DNA of 64,000 nt from Debaryomyces hansenii CBS767 (taxonomy: Eukaryota; Ascomycota; Pichiomycetes; Serinales; Debaryomycetaceae): positions 1,116,001 through 1,180,000 of the forward strand of contig NC_006044.2 of the NCBI RefSeq assembly GCF_000006445.2, written 5' to 3'. A program made the translations under genes and the position numbers. Positions within the stretch are counted from its first letter, which is position 1; every line of letters begins with the position of its first letter. Below are positions 22,772 to 32,667 of the stretch, piece after piece. The notes below the pieces were generated by a model, which saw only the letters and a program-made list of their open reading frames with translations, was not told the origin of the DNA and did no database searches.

Positions 22772-24625
22772 ATGATATCATATACATACATCACGGCGCT
22801 TTCAATATTGGTGCTAAATGTGTTAAACGTGGCATGTACTAGCGTTGATGATTGGCCTAATCTTTCACCGCAGATTGAAATAGCTCTAAGGTCTCAACGA
22901 GATATCGGCAAGTATATACTGATAGACCAGGTTACAGGGATGGGGGTTTCGCTTAATACTCTTGTTTTCGATAAAGATGGATATACTTTGGATGCTCTTA
23001 ATGATGTAAGCACATTATTGGATGTTGGAGTGCAAACATTAATGATTAATCTATACTGGAATGAATTCACTCAAAAATGGCAGCTTTGTCCTGCGCCATT
23101 TCCCGCCAACATATCAAGTGACATAACGACGAGCAAGGAGCTATATTGGGATGGTAGAACTTACAAGTGTGAGGCATCTTTGACGGTTGATCTGTTGGTA
23201 CGGACGATCAACACGTATCTTGCGGAGACTAATACCAATATCAAGGTCAATATGGTCCATTTATTGTTCCATTTGAAGTCAATACGCATAGATCCACCAA
23301 GCGGTAATGTGTCTAGTAGTGAGATCAAAGATTATATATCAACTTTCCAGCCCACGGATCTGCATTTTGTTGCCTTGAATAATGCTACATTGAATGATAC
23401 TGTTAGTTCATTTGGAACATCTTTATTCACGCCTTCAGATTTGTCTTCCTATAGAAAGTCCAACTACCGAAAGGGGGACAAGGTCGGTTTTTATAACGAA
23501 ACCCGAAAATCCTTTCCAAATTTGAATACATTCTTATTGTTGGATTACAAAAGAGTCATGACTACAGTGATCGCAAACGACCTAGTGAAATCTCAGTATA
23601 CATACAATGTTACTAGTAGCGACAAGAAAAGTGTTTTTCTTGAAGGAAGCGGAGTAGACACAACGGTAGCGTCTCTATCGGATCCCGATGCCGTCTCACA
23701 ATGCAATGAGCTCATTCATTACAACCAGGACAATATCGAAGTTTTCGATAATATATCCTTAAAAGAACACTTCAGGATTGTGGTGGATGATAATGGCACA
23801 TCATTTACCAACGTTACGTTTAGTGATTTTGTGCGGTGTGGGTTCTCCCCCATTTTGAATGCCTCCTATTACAATGTCTATAATGACGAAGAAGGTGTCA
23901 GTGAAATTGACGGTTCGCTAAGCGATATAGTTGATAATTTCATTCCTCTCTCGTTCTGGTCTTGGGCCGAGAACCAGCTTATTGAACCTAACAGAGGATT
24001 GAATATTAGTGATTCCACCGACACCGATAATGACGAGGAAAGAGATGACAATGACAATGACGACCCCCTCGTCAGAAGAGATATGGACTACAAGAGCTCG
24101 CACACTGCCTTCAAATGTGTTGTATTGGACGAAAATGGATGGAAAGTATCCGACTGCTACAGCCGACAACCAATTGCATGCCAGAAATCAGGCTCCCCCA
24201 ACGACTGGCACATTGATGTGAAGACCAAACGAGAGTACTTCACCGCCTACAAAGACGATAGCTGTCCTGATGATTATAATTTCGGCATACCACTGCTGAG
24301 TATCGAAATGCTCGCATTGATGAGCTACATTGAACGCGAAAATATTTCGTATCCGGTATGGATTGACATGAACGACATCACGGTTCCTGATTGTTTTGTA
24401 ACGGGTGGTCCATATGCCACCTGTCCCTATCAAATGACTGTAACAAGGCTCAAGCTAGCAGGGTTGATTGCACCTAGTTTCATTGTCGCAGTAGTCATAT
24501 TGGCTCTCATTCTCTGCGAAAAGATCTTTCGAACCAACCCAATTCAATCAAACAGAAAGCGGCATTGGAAAAAAGCTATCAACAAGTATGTCGAGAAGTA
24601 CGATTACGAAGGAGTCCCGTCATAA
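22772..24625 (+). CDS. MTC6: Mtc6-like membrane glycoprotein
   Basis: A 617-residue single-pass membrane protein: cleavable signal peptide (about residues 1-22), a large luminal/extracellular domain with many N-x-S/T sequons and paired Cys, one membrane span near residues 565-585 (APSFIVAVVILALILC) and a short basic cytosolic tail. Patterns match the fungal Mtc6 family: VDDWPNLSPQIEIALRSQRD, YWNEFTQKWQLCP, and a lectin-like segment with FKCVVLDENGW and RQPIACQ, then YPVWIDMND. MTC6 was named from a genetic interaction with the telomere-capping mutant cdc13-1; its biochemical role is not known to me. S. cerevisiae Mtc6 is shorter (about 526). It shares a ~150-bp divergent promoter with SRS2. 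Confidence 0.85.
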   Translation: MISYTYITALSILVLNVLNVACTSVDDWPNLSPQIEIALRSQRDIGKYILIDQVTGMGVSLNTLVFDKDGYTLDALNDVSTLLDVGVQTLMINLYWNEFTQKWQLCPAPFPANISSDITTSKELYWDGRTYKCEASLTVDLLVRTINTYLAETNTNIKVNMVHLLFHLKSIRIDPPSGNVSSSEIKDYISTFQPTDLHFVALNNATLNDTVSSFGTSLFTPSDLSSYRKSNYRKGDKVGFYNETRKSFPNLNTFLLLDYKRVMTTVIANDLVKSQYTYNVTSSDKKSVFLEGSGVDTTVASLSDPDAVSQCNELIHYNQDNIEVFDNISLKEHFRIVVDDNGTSFTNVTFSDFVRCGFSPILNASYYNVYNDEEGVSEIDGSLSDIVDNFIPLSFWSWAENQLIEPNRGLNISDSTDTDNDEERDDNDNDDPLVRRDMDYKSSHTAFKCVVLDENGWKVSDCYSRQPIACQKSGSPNDWHIDVKTKREYFTAYKDDSCPDDYNFGIPLLSIEMLALMSYIERENISYPVWIDMNDITVPDCFVTGGPYATCPYQMTVTRLKLAGLIAPSFIVAVVILALILCEKIFRTNPIQSNRKRHWKKAINKYVEKYDYEGVPS

Positions 24626-24791
24626 TTACATAGTTTCTATAGGATATAGTATAGTTGCAAACAATATAGATGATGAATGTCGCAAATGTCTCATCAATTT
24701 TTGCGACATTATCAAAGGCAAAGGATTGTGATAAATTTCATTATGGAGAAGATTCATAGTACCATATAGCTGTTAACCAATTATTAAAAGA

Positions 24792-25703
24792 ATGAGTCAA
24801 CAAAACTGGAAGAACTTGTCAAACGAATTAAGACGTAGGGCATCACAAGGCGGTGGATCAGGAGGATCAAATCGTAAGTCACCATTCGGTGCATTTGCCG
24901 GTATTGGAGGGATCTTGTTATTAGGGGGGGTTACGATGTTGGCGCAGAATTCGTTGTTTAACGTTGATGGTGGTCAGAGAGCTATAGTATACTCGCGTAT
25001 TCACGGTGTTCAACCAAAGATTTATCCAGAAGGTACACATTTTGTCATACCATGGTTTCAAAGGCCCATTGTGTATGATGTTCGTGCTAAACCAAGAAAT
25101 GTAGCTTCGTTGACCGGTACTAAAGATTTACAAATGGTTAATATTACGTGCCGTGTGTTGTTCAAGCCGGACATATTCCAATTACCAAACATTTACAGAA
25201 CTTTGGGTACTGATTATGATGAAAAGGTGTTGCCATCGATTGTCAACGAAGTTTTGAAATCGGTTGTAGCACAGTTCAATGCGTCTCAATTGATCACCCA
25301 GAGAGAAAGAGTGTCGCGTTTAGTCAAGGAGAATTTGATCCGTCGTGCTGGTAAGTTTAACATTAACTTGGACGATGTTTCGTTGACGTTCATGACGTTC
25401 TCGCCTGAATTTAGTGCTGCAGTTGAAGCCAAGCAAATCGCGCAACAAGATGCTCAAAGAGCGGCGTTTGTCGTTGATAAGGCCATCCAAGAGAAGCAAC
25501 AATTGGTTGTCAAGGCCTCTGGTGAAGCTAAGTCTGCTCAATTGGTTGGTGAAGCCATCAAGAAGTCCAGAGATTATGTGGAATTGAAGAGATTAGACAC
25601 TGCCAGAGAAATTGCCGGTATCTTGGCCAACTCTCCAAACAGAATTTTGTTGGATAACGATACTTTATTATTGAACACTGTTGTGGATGGTCGTAATAAA
25701 TGA
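24792..25703 (+). CDS. PHB2: Prohibitin 2
   Basis: A 303-residue subunit of the ring-shaped prohibitin complex of the mitochondrial inner membrane, where with Phb1 it scaffolds membrane proteins and controls the m-AAA protease. Features: a Gly/Ser-rich basic N-terminus, a membrane anchor at about residues 33-52 (GAFAGIGGILLLGGVTML), the SPFH/band 7 domain starting FNVDGGQRAIVYSRI, then PRNVASLTGTKDLQMVNI, and a long coiled coil (EAKQIAQQDAQRAAFVV...EKQQ) near the C-terminus. Length and order match S. cerevisiae Phb2 (310). Confidence 0.95.
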   Translation: MSQQNWKNLSNELRRRASQGGGSGGSNRKSPFGAFAGIGGILLLGGVTMLAQNSLFNVDGGQRAIVYSRIHGVQPKIYPEGTHFVIPWFQRPIVYDVRAKPRNVASLTGTKDLQMVNITCRVLFKPDIFQLPNIYRTLGTDYDEKVLPSIVNEVLKSVVAQFNASQLITQRERVSRLVKENLIRRAGKFNINLDDVSLTFMTFSPEFSAAVEAKQIAQQDAQRAAFVVDKAIQEKQQLVVKASGEAKSAQLVGEAIKKSRDYVELKRLDTAREIAGILANSPNRILLDNDTLLLNTVVDGRNK

Positions 25704-25828
25704 GTTACCTGCTGAAAGGGGGTTTACAATTTTAAGTCTAGTTTGTACATAGATATAATTTTAATTAACGCATATTTGGAAACATGAAACATAGAATTAC
25801 CATATATATATAGATTAGGCACCTCTAT

Positions 25829-26686
25829 CTAAAAGATCGAATTAACTATATCACTACCAATAGTGGCACCAGCACCAAAAATTGCAGCATTACCCAACTT
25901 GCCACCAAACTTTCTCATATGGCTGTGTTGTCCAGCTTGTTCAGGCGCGGCCACCTGAACAGGTTGTCCCTGAGGTTGATAAGCTTGTGGTTGAGGTGAG
26001 TACTGTTGTGGAGGATAATAATTAGTTGATTGTGGAGGATATTGGCTATATCCACCGTACGAAGGCTGTTGGGTTAATGGAGCTACTTGAGTTTGATCGT
26101 ATTGAGGTGGAGGTGGTGCCGCAGACTGGTCATTTGCGTCGTATGATGCTTTTTCATTCTTGAATGGCGGTGGCACAGCACAACGTGCTGGGGAGGATGC
26201 AAAATCAAATTCCTGTTGAGAAATAACATTAACGTAATTCGATGGGAACACCCCAGCTGCATTCGCCGACGTTCCCTTCTTGTACCCTTTCCACCAGTCT
26301 TCCGACAAATGTTCAACAACCGCAATAATATCGTCTTTTTTCAATCCCAAATCTTCTCCTTCTTGTGCTTGATAATCGTATATGGCTTTACAGTATCCCA
26401 ATGCCTTACTTTGTAAGCGTTCGGGCTTAACAGGAGGATTTATACTGATGGTAGCTAAGCCATCTGTAATTGAATCAGTAGTTGTAGGTGCTTTTGTTTT
26501 CTTATTATCACCTGCTTCGGTCTTCAATTTGTCCAAGTCCCATGCTTTCATATCCTTTTGATACTTAGGAGGAAGTGATTCGATGAGGGCATTATAGAGT
26601 TGTTCAGTGATTACCTCCGAATCATGTAAAAATTCCAATTCGGTTCTGATGGTTGTTAACGAACGGTTTATTAATGGGCCTGACAT
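25829..26686 (-). CDS. PIN3: SH3-domain actin regulator Lsb1/Pin3
   Basis: A 285-residue protein with one SH3 domain at about residues 97-155: ALYDY-type motif AIYDYQAQEGEDLG, tryptophan pair WWKGY and the end GVFPSNYV. The N-terminus (LINRSLTTIRTELEFL) and C-terminus (KFGGKLGNAAIFGAGATIGSD) match S. cerevisiae Lsb1 and Pin3/Lsb2, which bind Las17 (yeast WASP), restrain Arp2/3 actin assembly and influence prion formation. Between them lie PPPPQY and a Gln/Pro/Tyr-rich stretch, the prion-like part in Pin3. Baker's yeast has two paralogues; this gene may be ancestral to both. Upstream, 154 bases separate it from the end of AMA1 on the same strand. Confidence 0.92.
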   Translation of the reverse strand: MSGPLINRSLTTIRTELEFLHDSEVITEQLYNALIESLPPKYQKDMKAWDLDKLKTEAGDNKKTKAPTTTDSITDGLATISINPPVKPERLQSKALGYCKAIYDYQAQEGEDLGLKKDDIIAVVEHLSEDWWKGYKKGTSANAAGVFPSNYVNVISQQEFDFASSPARCAVPPPFKNEKASYDANDQSAAPPPPQYDQTQVAPLTQQPSYGGYSQYPPQSTNYYPPQQYSPQPQAYQPQGQPVQVAAPEQAGQHSHMRKFGGKLGNAAIFGAGATIGSDIVNSIF

Positions 26687-26840
26687 ACTAAACTGACTAG
26701 GAATAACTATTTAATAATATCGTACAAGATGAAATAAAATCATACTAAAAGATTATTAATTTTAAGAGCACTGCCGGCACAATCTAAAACGAGCCCTTAG
26801 ATTAAACGGAGATTTTAGACCAAAATACTACTTGATCCGA

Positions 26841-28493
26841 TCATCGAAGAATATCACCTCTTGTAATACCTTCATACATCTCAATCAACGAGCTGCCGTA
26901 GATTCCAATGCTCCTTGATCCGGGTGACAAAGGTGGTCCTTCGGTGGATTGCCAAATTTTATATATTCTTACAAACGAATCATTTGCGGCAACACAAATG
27001 GAACTTCTATCGGGCGATTGGCATGCACTTAAACATCGGAGGTACGTAGTACTGGAGACTTCAATCAAAGGAGTCATTTCCGGGTAGGAAAAGACAGAAA
27101 GAAGTAACGGTTTTTCCGAGTTGCCGTAACCAAAGGTTGATATTAGTTCTTTTCGGTCCTTGCACCAGAATAAGGACGTAACCTGAGCTTTTGCAGCAAA
27201 TGTATTTAATAGAGTCCCGGTGTTAGCATGCCAGAATCTGATAGTACGGTCGTTGCTACCACCTCCTGTAGCTAAAATTGAATTTGCCCAAGGACAGAAG
27301 GCTATGGCCTTGACGGCTGCCTTGTGGGGTAGGACCAGTTTGATCTTTGGTGCTAAAACATCGGAGACATCCCAGATCGAGCAGCAGTTATCATTTCCTC
27401 CTACGGCTAGTAGCTGGGAATCGTTGCTTAGGGCGAGGCCTGTAGAGATGTTAGTATATGTTTCAGACCTGGATGCTGATAGTTAAAAGTAATATTTACC
27501 GCATATCTGTTGTTGATGGCATTCTAAAATGCATTGTATCCTTAGACTGACGTTACCCATACTGTCTTCTGTGACATTTACGCATAATACGTCTCCTTTG
27601 GAGTCACCGGCTAAAAACTGGCGTGAACCGGGGAACCATTGGAAACAAAATATGCTTCTGTCGTGGTTGGAGAGCGTGGCCTTGATAGCATTTTCACGTT
27701 GGGATAGCATCAAAACCTCTCCATTATCCTTTCCTATGAGTATATAATCATGATCGGAATACGACACAGCTGTGACAGTTATATAATTATCGTGGTGCAT
27801 GAGAACCACATCATTATTTGTGCTCCAAGAGTAAACGGACTTATTCAAACCCACAGCGATTCGGTTGGTCATTTTGGACCAACTCACCACGTTGCAATAG
27901 AAATCATCCTTCAAACCAGGGGCTTCTAGGTTATGGTCCGGCTTTGTCAATTTAATGATTCTTTTACGGTGGCCAGTTGGTGCTGTAACTGGACGAGATG
28001 CTAAATACTTTCTAATCTCTTTAGATGATGGTGAGTCCACCAAGGACCCCATAAGACTCATAGTCGAATTATGAGCTCCATTAGAACTGTTTGTAGCCGA
28101 TAATTGATAAACCCTTGAATTGCTGCTAAAACCCAATGCGCTCGCAATGACTTCCTGATGAGGGCTCACTGGTGATGAGTTGGGTGCTCTATTGGGGTCA
28201 GTATTCGATAACTCAACATCTTGTTCCTCCAAGTTCAAAGACTGAGAATCACTCTCTGGCCTCACGTAAAACATTCCATCGTTTAACGCAAGCTGCGGTC
28301 TAGCAGGGCTATTAGAAGGTGTGCTAGGCCTGTTTGTTGGATTCCGTGGCAGCGTGGGAACGTTAGAATTCAATTCATTATTCCTATAAGCTACTTGAGA
28401 GGAAATAACTGGGAAAAATCTGCTATTGGTTTCAAATGCATGATTGGGTGAACTATTGGGATGTTGATTTCTTCTATGTTCATTTGGTGACAT
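26841..28493 (-). CDS. AMA1: Ama1, meiotic APC/C activator of the Cdc20/Cdh1 family, two exons
   Basis: Read from 28493: exon 1 is 27500-28493, exon 2 is 26841-27439; the spliced product has 530 residues. Unspliced, the first frame ends after KYYF at 27483. The join turns QQQIC into QQQICGLALSNDSQLLAVGGNDN, the WD40 blade typical of Cdh1/Ama1, followed by HKAAVKAIAFCPW and GGSNDRTIRFW. N-terminal RFFP (residues 25-28) resembles the C-box, and DxxLEAPGLKDDFYCNVVSWS opens the propeller. The protein ends in ILR, close to the Ile-Arg tail that docks on the APC/C. The long Ser/Asn/Pro-rich N-terminus is closer to Ama1 than Cdh1. Ama1 directs destruction of meiotic substrates. Divergent from ALG10. 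Confidence 0.87.
27440..27499 (-). other. Intron of AMA1 (60 bases), non-consensus donor
   Basis: Read on the minus strand: donor GTAAAT at 27499, branch site TACTAAC at 27456-27450, acceptor CTACAG ending at 27440. The donor departs from the GTATGT used by the other four introns in this window. Retention would add four codons and then a stop. Splice phase is 1. Confidence 0.88.
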
Positions 28494-28946
28494 ATTTTAT
28501 TGATATTTTTATTGTATTTTTGTAAATATGTCAAAAACTAGCAAATTGTTCTTGAGGTAAATTGTTTTGAATTGATGCCAATATGACTGTCTTATATAAC
28601 TATGCTATTTTCTATAAATTGGCCTTGCTGTTACCAAAATATATACAATTATTAAGAAAAAGGTGCATATACTCTTTTGCAACTATTTGATTTGTGGGCG
28701 ATAACTTTGAAGATAGGACTTTGTGACTATTGATAATGATTATTTTTTTTAACAAAGAAGATATTGATTGTAGTACATACAAGGACTGAAATACTGGAAT
28801 TGAGAGTGTAACGATGGTAATTTGTTGATATATACCGATTTTGGTTGTTTTTGATAAAAAATTGGTTACGATTGAGCTCTTTATACGCGATCAAATCAAA
28901 ATTTCATCAACAAAATCTGAAAAGTATAGCCTAACGAAGCTGCACA
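28494..28946. promoter_or_regulatory. Divergent promoter region AMA1 / ALG10
   Basis: 453 AT-rich bases. No URS1-like element (TAGCCGCCGA) was found beside AMA1, although that would be expected for meiotic control in S. cerevisiae. No gene was seen. Confidence 0.5.
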
Positions 28947-30332
28947 ATGTGGAATGTACAAGTGGTATTAACTTCCATATTCGTGATTTTCTGTGGGATC
29001 GTCTTCCGCTTGGTTGCGTTGAATGTGAAAGATCCATTCATTGATGAAATTTTTCACCTTAGACAGTGCCAGACGTATTGTGCGCTTAGATTCGACATAT
29101 GGGATCACAAGATAACTACACCTCCAGGGTTATATATATTGGGAATGGTTTATGCAGAGGTTGTAAAAAGAATAACGTTCACATCTGAGTCGTTGGTATC
29201 GGTTTGTGAAAACATGAATGTGTTGAGATCAGCTAATTTGTTTGGTGGGCTTGTGGTGCTTCCATTAATCGTTCAGGGTTTAGTTGAAAAAGAAAAACCA
29301 CAATTCTGGACCGTTAATATCGTAGCAATGCCATTGTTATTCACATACTACTTTTTGTTCTACACCGATATTTGGGCAAGTATATTGATAGTGGCATCGT
29401 TAGCATTGGTGGTGAGACAGCCTCTTGGACTTATTACAAGCTCATATATTAGTGGGATAATTGCATTTGCCAGTTTATGGTTCCGTCAAACGAACATCAT
29501 TTGGATTGCCTTTATTGCGTCCTTATTAGTTGATAAGAGAAGAAGGGAACATCATAATGACATGGGGTTCGTACAAAATGGCATAAACTTCATTCGTCAA
29601 GCTGTCAAGGATTGGGTTGCCGTTCTTCCATTTATAAGTAACATCATCTTGTTTGCCATATTCGTTAAGTATAATGAAGGAATAACCTTTGGGGATAAAG
29701 AAAATCACAAGCTCAACTTACATATTGTTCAGGTATTCTACTGTTTTACATTTATGAGTATGTTTACATGGCCCGTGTGGTTGTCTATTCGGTTGATCAA
29801 GAGATACATACACTTTACAATACTAGGTAATTATGGTTTGAACACCATATTCACGATAGGTTCAGGAATTCTAATTAAATTTATTATTGATAATTATACA
29901 GTTGTTCATCCATTTTTGTTAGCCGATAACAGACATTATACATTTTACATTTGGAAAAGAATTCTCAATCGAGAATACAGCAATATTTTTATGATACCAA
30001 TCTACCATTTTTGCACTTGGAATATCATTGATTCTTTGTCACACAACATTGGTGGATTGACTCCTATTACCATTATTACATTTATCGGGGGGATATTCAT
30101 TACTATTATTCCTTCACCGCTTTTCGAGCCTCGCTATTATATTGTTCCATTATTAATTTATCGATTATATGTTAGGCCAACAAAAGAAAAAGTCTTTGGT
30201 ATTAGTATATCGAGGCATGCTTTAGAATTTTTTTGGTTTATGATGGTTGATGTGGCCATCACGGTTATCTTCTTATGTTATGAATTTACGTGGTTCAGTG
30301 AACCCGGTAAAATTCAAAGGATTGTATGGTAG
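28947..30332 (+). CDS. ALG10: Alg10/Die2 dolichyl-phosphoglucose glucosyltransferase
   Basis: A 461-residue ER membrane enzyme that adds the last, alpha-1,2-linked glucose to the dolichol-linked oligosaccharide, using Dol-P-Glc, which completes the donor for N-glycosylation. The first luminal loop holds the family signature (PFIDEIFHLRQCQTYC, then WDHKITTPPGLY), with the acidic residues thought to be catalytic. About ten further hydrophobic segments follow, with conserved FRQTNIIW and the closing region LFEPRYYIVPLL. The start is the first in-frame ATG and puts the first span at residues 6-26. Slightly shorter than the 525 residues of S. cerevisiae Die2. The 3' end is only 39 bases from that of KNR4 (convergent). 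Confidence 0.93.
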   Translation: MWNVQVVLTSIFVIFCGIVFRLVALNVKDPFIDEIFHLRQCQTYCALRFDIWDHKITTPPGLYILGMVYAEVVKRITFTSESLVSVCENMNVLRSANLFGGLVVLPLIVQGLVEKEKPQFWTVNIVAMPLLFTYYFLFYTDIWASILIVASLALVVRQPLGLITSSYISGIIAFASLWFRQTNIIWIAFIASLLVDKRRREHHNDMGFVQNGINFIRQAVKDWVAVLPFISNIILFAIFVKYNEGITFGDKENHKLNLHIVQVFYCFTFMSMFTWPVWLSIRLIKRYIHFTILGNYGLNTIFTIGSGILIKFIIDNYTVVHPFLLADNRHYTFYIWKRILNREYSNIFMIPIYHFCTWNIIDSLSHNIGGLTPITIITFIGGIFITIIPSPLFEPRYYIVPLLIYRLYVRPTKEKVFGISISRHALEFFWFMMVDVAITVIFLCYEFTWFSEPGKIQRIVW

Positions 30333-30371
30333 ATGTATATAATTAAATATAAATAACTGTAATCAACACAA

Positions 30372-31727
30372 TTACTCATCTTCGTCAGAAGTCGATACTG
30401 TCAGGGCAATCTTCGAAGTGTCATCCTGCTTAGTATCGCTCGTCTCCCCTAGTTTAACTTGATTTTTCGCATTATCTGATCCACCCGCTATTTGATTCTC
30501 TGAATGGATAATTGGATCACTGATCCCCTCTATACTCGATATATTGTTGTTGACAAATTGGTCCATCGAATTCTTGAATTTTAAGATGCTGGAGGTATTC
30601 AGATTCAAGTCCTTGATTAAATGCTTTATTTCCTCTGACTTTTCAGAATTCAGTTCATTCAACGATGAAAGCCATTTCTCAATGCATCTTTTCTTTAATA
30701 CTTCAAGGTAAGGGATCTCTTTATTTGTACCCTTTTCAACAAAGACCAACTCACCTTCACTACCAATCAATAAATCTTGGTTATTATTGGCTAAGCTCGA
30801 TCTGAAGTCCCAGTTACCCATTTCGAGATCGTTAGCAAAGATTAACAAGAAATCTCCGAAGTTATCAGCGATCAAGTATTTATTGTCAAATTCTCTGCCA
30901 AAAAGGATAACCTGTCCCCAGGTCCCTCCACCGTTGGTTGGAGGACACAAGTCTATACCGATACAATTACCCACTTCATCAGTAATAATTGGAATCCACA
31001 TAGGATGTGCAAAAGAATCATGAATTGTGCCGGGAGGTATAGATTTTTGGCGGGGAATATTAGGAGAACCGGCACTCTCGTGTCTTTGTTGTTTGGCGAT
31101 TTTGACTGGTTCGATAAGATCAAGATTGGACGATGAGAACTTGAGTTGACTACTATTTGCATGGCTTGTTTCCAACTTACTGAGTTCTTGCAATTTGTTG
31201 GTCTGGTTCGCGTGTAATAATTTCAGGTTCAAGTAGTCGGCTACTTTTCTCCAATGTTCCGTCATCACCATTACTTCATCTATTGGCATCAATTTCAACC
31301 CGAATACCAACCCACCAGATCCATTATCGTTGAAATAGGACTGGCCATCAGTTATTTTGTAGAATTCTATAAGACAGTTTGGCAATTTGATGTTCAAATC
31401 CTTTTGAAAATCGGAGAGGTCCGCATCTGTACATGGACTTTGTAAAGTCGAATTCAAATCAGGCGAATATTTCAATAGCCAGTTCTTAATATGTCTCCAT
31501 GCCAACCTCACTTCGTGAACACCATCAAATTGGTTCTTATTGACGGTGGAATCAACATCGTTAGTTGGCCCACCAATTAAGGATGCGGTAGATTGGTTGT
31601 GGTGTGAGAAGAGTAACTCTGTTTCCTGAGTATTCACTCTATTGAAGGACTTTTTAGGGTCAAATTCCGAGTATTTATCCTGGGTGCTTAGCGAGTATAT
31701 GAACTCATGGAGCTTTCCAAACTTCAT
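30372..31727 (-). CDS. KNR4: Knr4/Smi1 cell-wall integrity regulator
   Basis: A 451-residue protein of the Smi1/Knr4 family (S. cerevisiae about 505), a scaffold linking the Slt2 MAP-kinase pathway with beta-1,3-glucan synthesis and bud emergence. The globular SUKH/Smi1 domain extends over about residues 75-330: RLAWRHIKNWL, LPNCLIEFYKITDGQ, GLVFGLKLMPIDEV, then HPMWIPIITDEVGNCIGIDL and WGQVILFGREFD. Both termini look disordered: Ser/Asn/Asp-rich, ending in an acidic run (SDEDE). SUKH domains also occur in bacterial toxin-immunity proteins, but this is the eukaryotic full-length version. RPS0 lies upstream on the same strand after a 940-bp gap. Confidence 0.92.
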   Translation of the reverse strand: MKFGKLHEFIYSLSTQDKYSEFDPKKSFNRVNTQETELLFSHHNQSTASLIGGPTNDVDSTVNKNQFDGVHEVRLAWRHIKNWLLKYSPDLNSTLQSPCTDADLSDFQKDLNIKLPNCLIEFYKITDGQSYFNDNGSGGLVFGLKLMPIDEVMVMTEHWRKVADYLNLKLLHANQTNKLQELSKLETSHANSSQLKFSSSNLDLIEPVKIAKQQRHESAGSPNIPRQKSIPPGTIHDSFAHPMWIPIITDEVGNCIGIDLCPPTNGGGTWGQVILFGREFDNKYLIADNFGDFLLIFANDLEMGNWDFRSSLANNNQDLLIGSEGELVFVEKGTNKEIPYLEVLKKRCIEKWLSSLNELNSEKSEEIKHLIKDLNLNTSSILKFKNSMDQFVNNNISSIEGISDPIIHSENQIAGGSDNAKNQVKLGETSDTKQDDTSKIALTVSTSDEDE

Positions 31728-32667
31728 CGTATAAGTAAATAAGTATCTCTTTTTTGTATTCTCTGGGAGCTCGTAATAAAATCGTTGATGTATGTTTCAA
31801 AACCGCGTCAGCTTCCGAATCATCCTCATCGGGCCAAATTATGAAATACCGAAATCGATGCCTACCATACACAACGCACGGGTGCATATATGGCTGGGTT
31901 TTCATCGTACAGCATGGCTACAACTACGGACTTACCTACAACTACGTAGCGACAACAATAGTCACAAATATCCCCCGGGCATGAAGCGAATACTCTATGG
32001 TACAGGGTAAACACGATAAACCGGGAATTTTATATGGGAAACCCAGATTAAAACAAACAATCCATAAAACAAAAACCGCTAATAACAACACAATACTATA
32101 GATCGAAAGCCAGCGGAAAATACATCCGATGTCATCGAGTATTGATAAAGAAGGGGACATCATTAATCTCTGGTCCGTCAAAGATACCATTCAAAACGAA
32201 TGGATCAACAACAGACTAGCTTCCCGAAAGAAGCCGGCGAGATCATAACTAGGAGTTTGATTTTATAGGTCTAAGATCCGTGGTAAACAAATTGAAGAAG
32301 AAATATCAACAAGATTATAATTACGTCCGATAATTTTTCAGATGAGGTGTAGTGCAAAAAAATTGAAACGACGGGTAACCCCGAGGCCACTACCTAATGG
32401 CATATATCGATCCAGAGGGCTTCCAGAGACACCATTGGGCCCGTACCAAAGGTGGAGAGATCAAAGATAGCTTTACAGAATATTAATTAGATGTCATTTA
32501 ATTTATAGGATACAAATATACAAAAAACAAAGTATAAAATACCGATCTTTCTTGAAATTATTTTTTTGTTAAAGATATGAAAAATTAATTACTCCCCCCA
32601 AAAAATAGCAAAGAATTATGTAATAATTATATAAAAATAAGCAATCTTTTGATAAAAGCTAATCAAC
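31728..32667. other. Intergenic KNR4-RPS0
   Basis: 940 bases: KNR4 promoter at the left, RPS0 3' flank at the right. It contains the small frame at 32129-32248 (+) described separately. An 82-codon frame on the other strand (31942-32190) overlaps it. No tRNA or snoRNA boxes were seen. Confidence 0.45.
32129..32248 (+). CDS. Possible small protein gene, 39 residues
   Basis: An ATG-to-TAA frame of 40 codons beginning MSSSIDKEGDIINLW and ending RLASRKKPARS. I do not recognise it. In its favour, the codons are ordinary yeast ones (ATC, AAC, GTC, ACC, TCC), it carries two Trp, has an acidic-to-basic helical look and is preceded by an A-rich leader (about 32050-32110) like a yeast 5' UTR. Against it, the length is close to chance expectation, and a longer frame with a hydrophobic segment overlaps it on the minus strand. 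It stands alone in the KNR4-RPS0 gap on the strand opposite to both. It could also be one exon of a gene I cannot assemble. Confidence 0.3.
   Translation: MSSSIDKEGDIINLWSVKDTIQNEWINNRLASRKKPARS

Noticed and set aside
31942..32190. 82-codon minus-strand frame with a hydrophobic stretch
   Set aside because: No homology recognised, position overlaps the KNR4 promoter and the better-looking small frame on the + strand.
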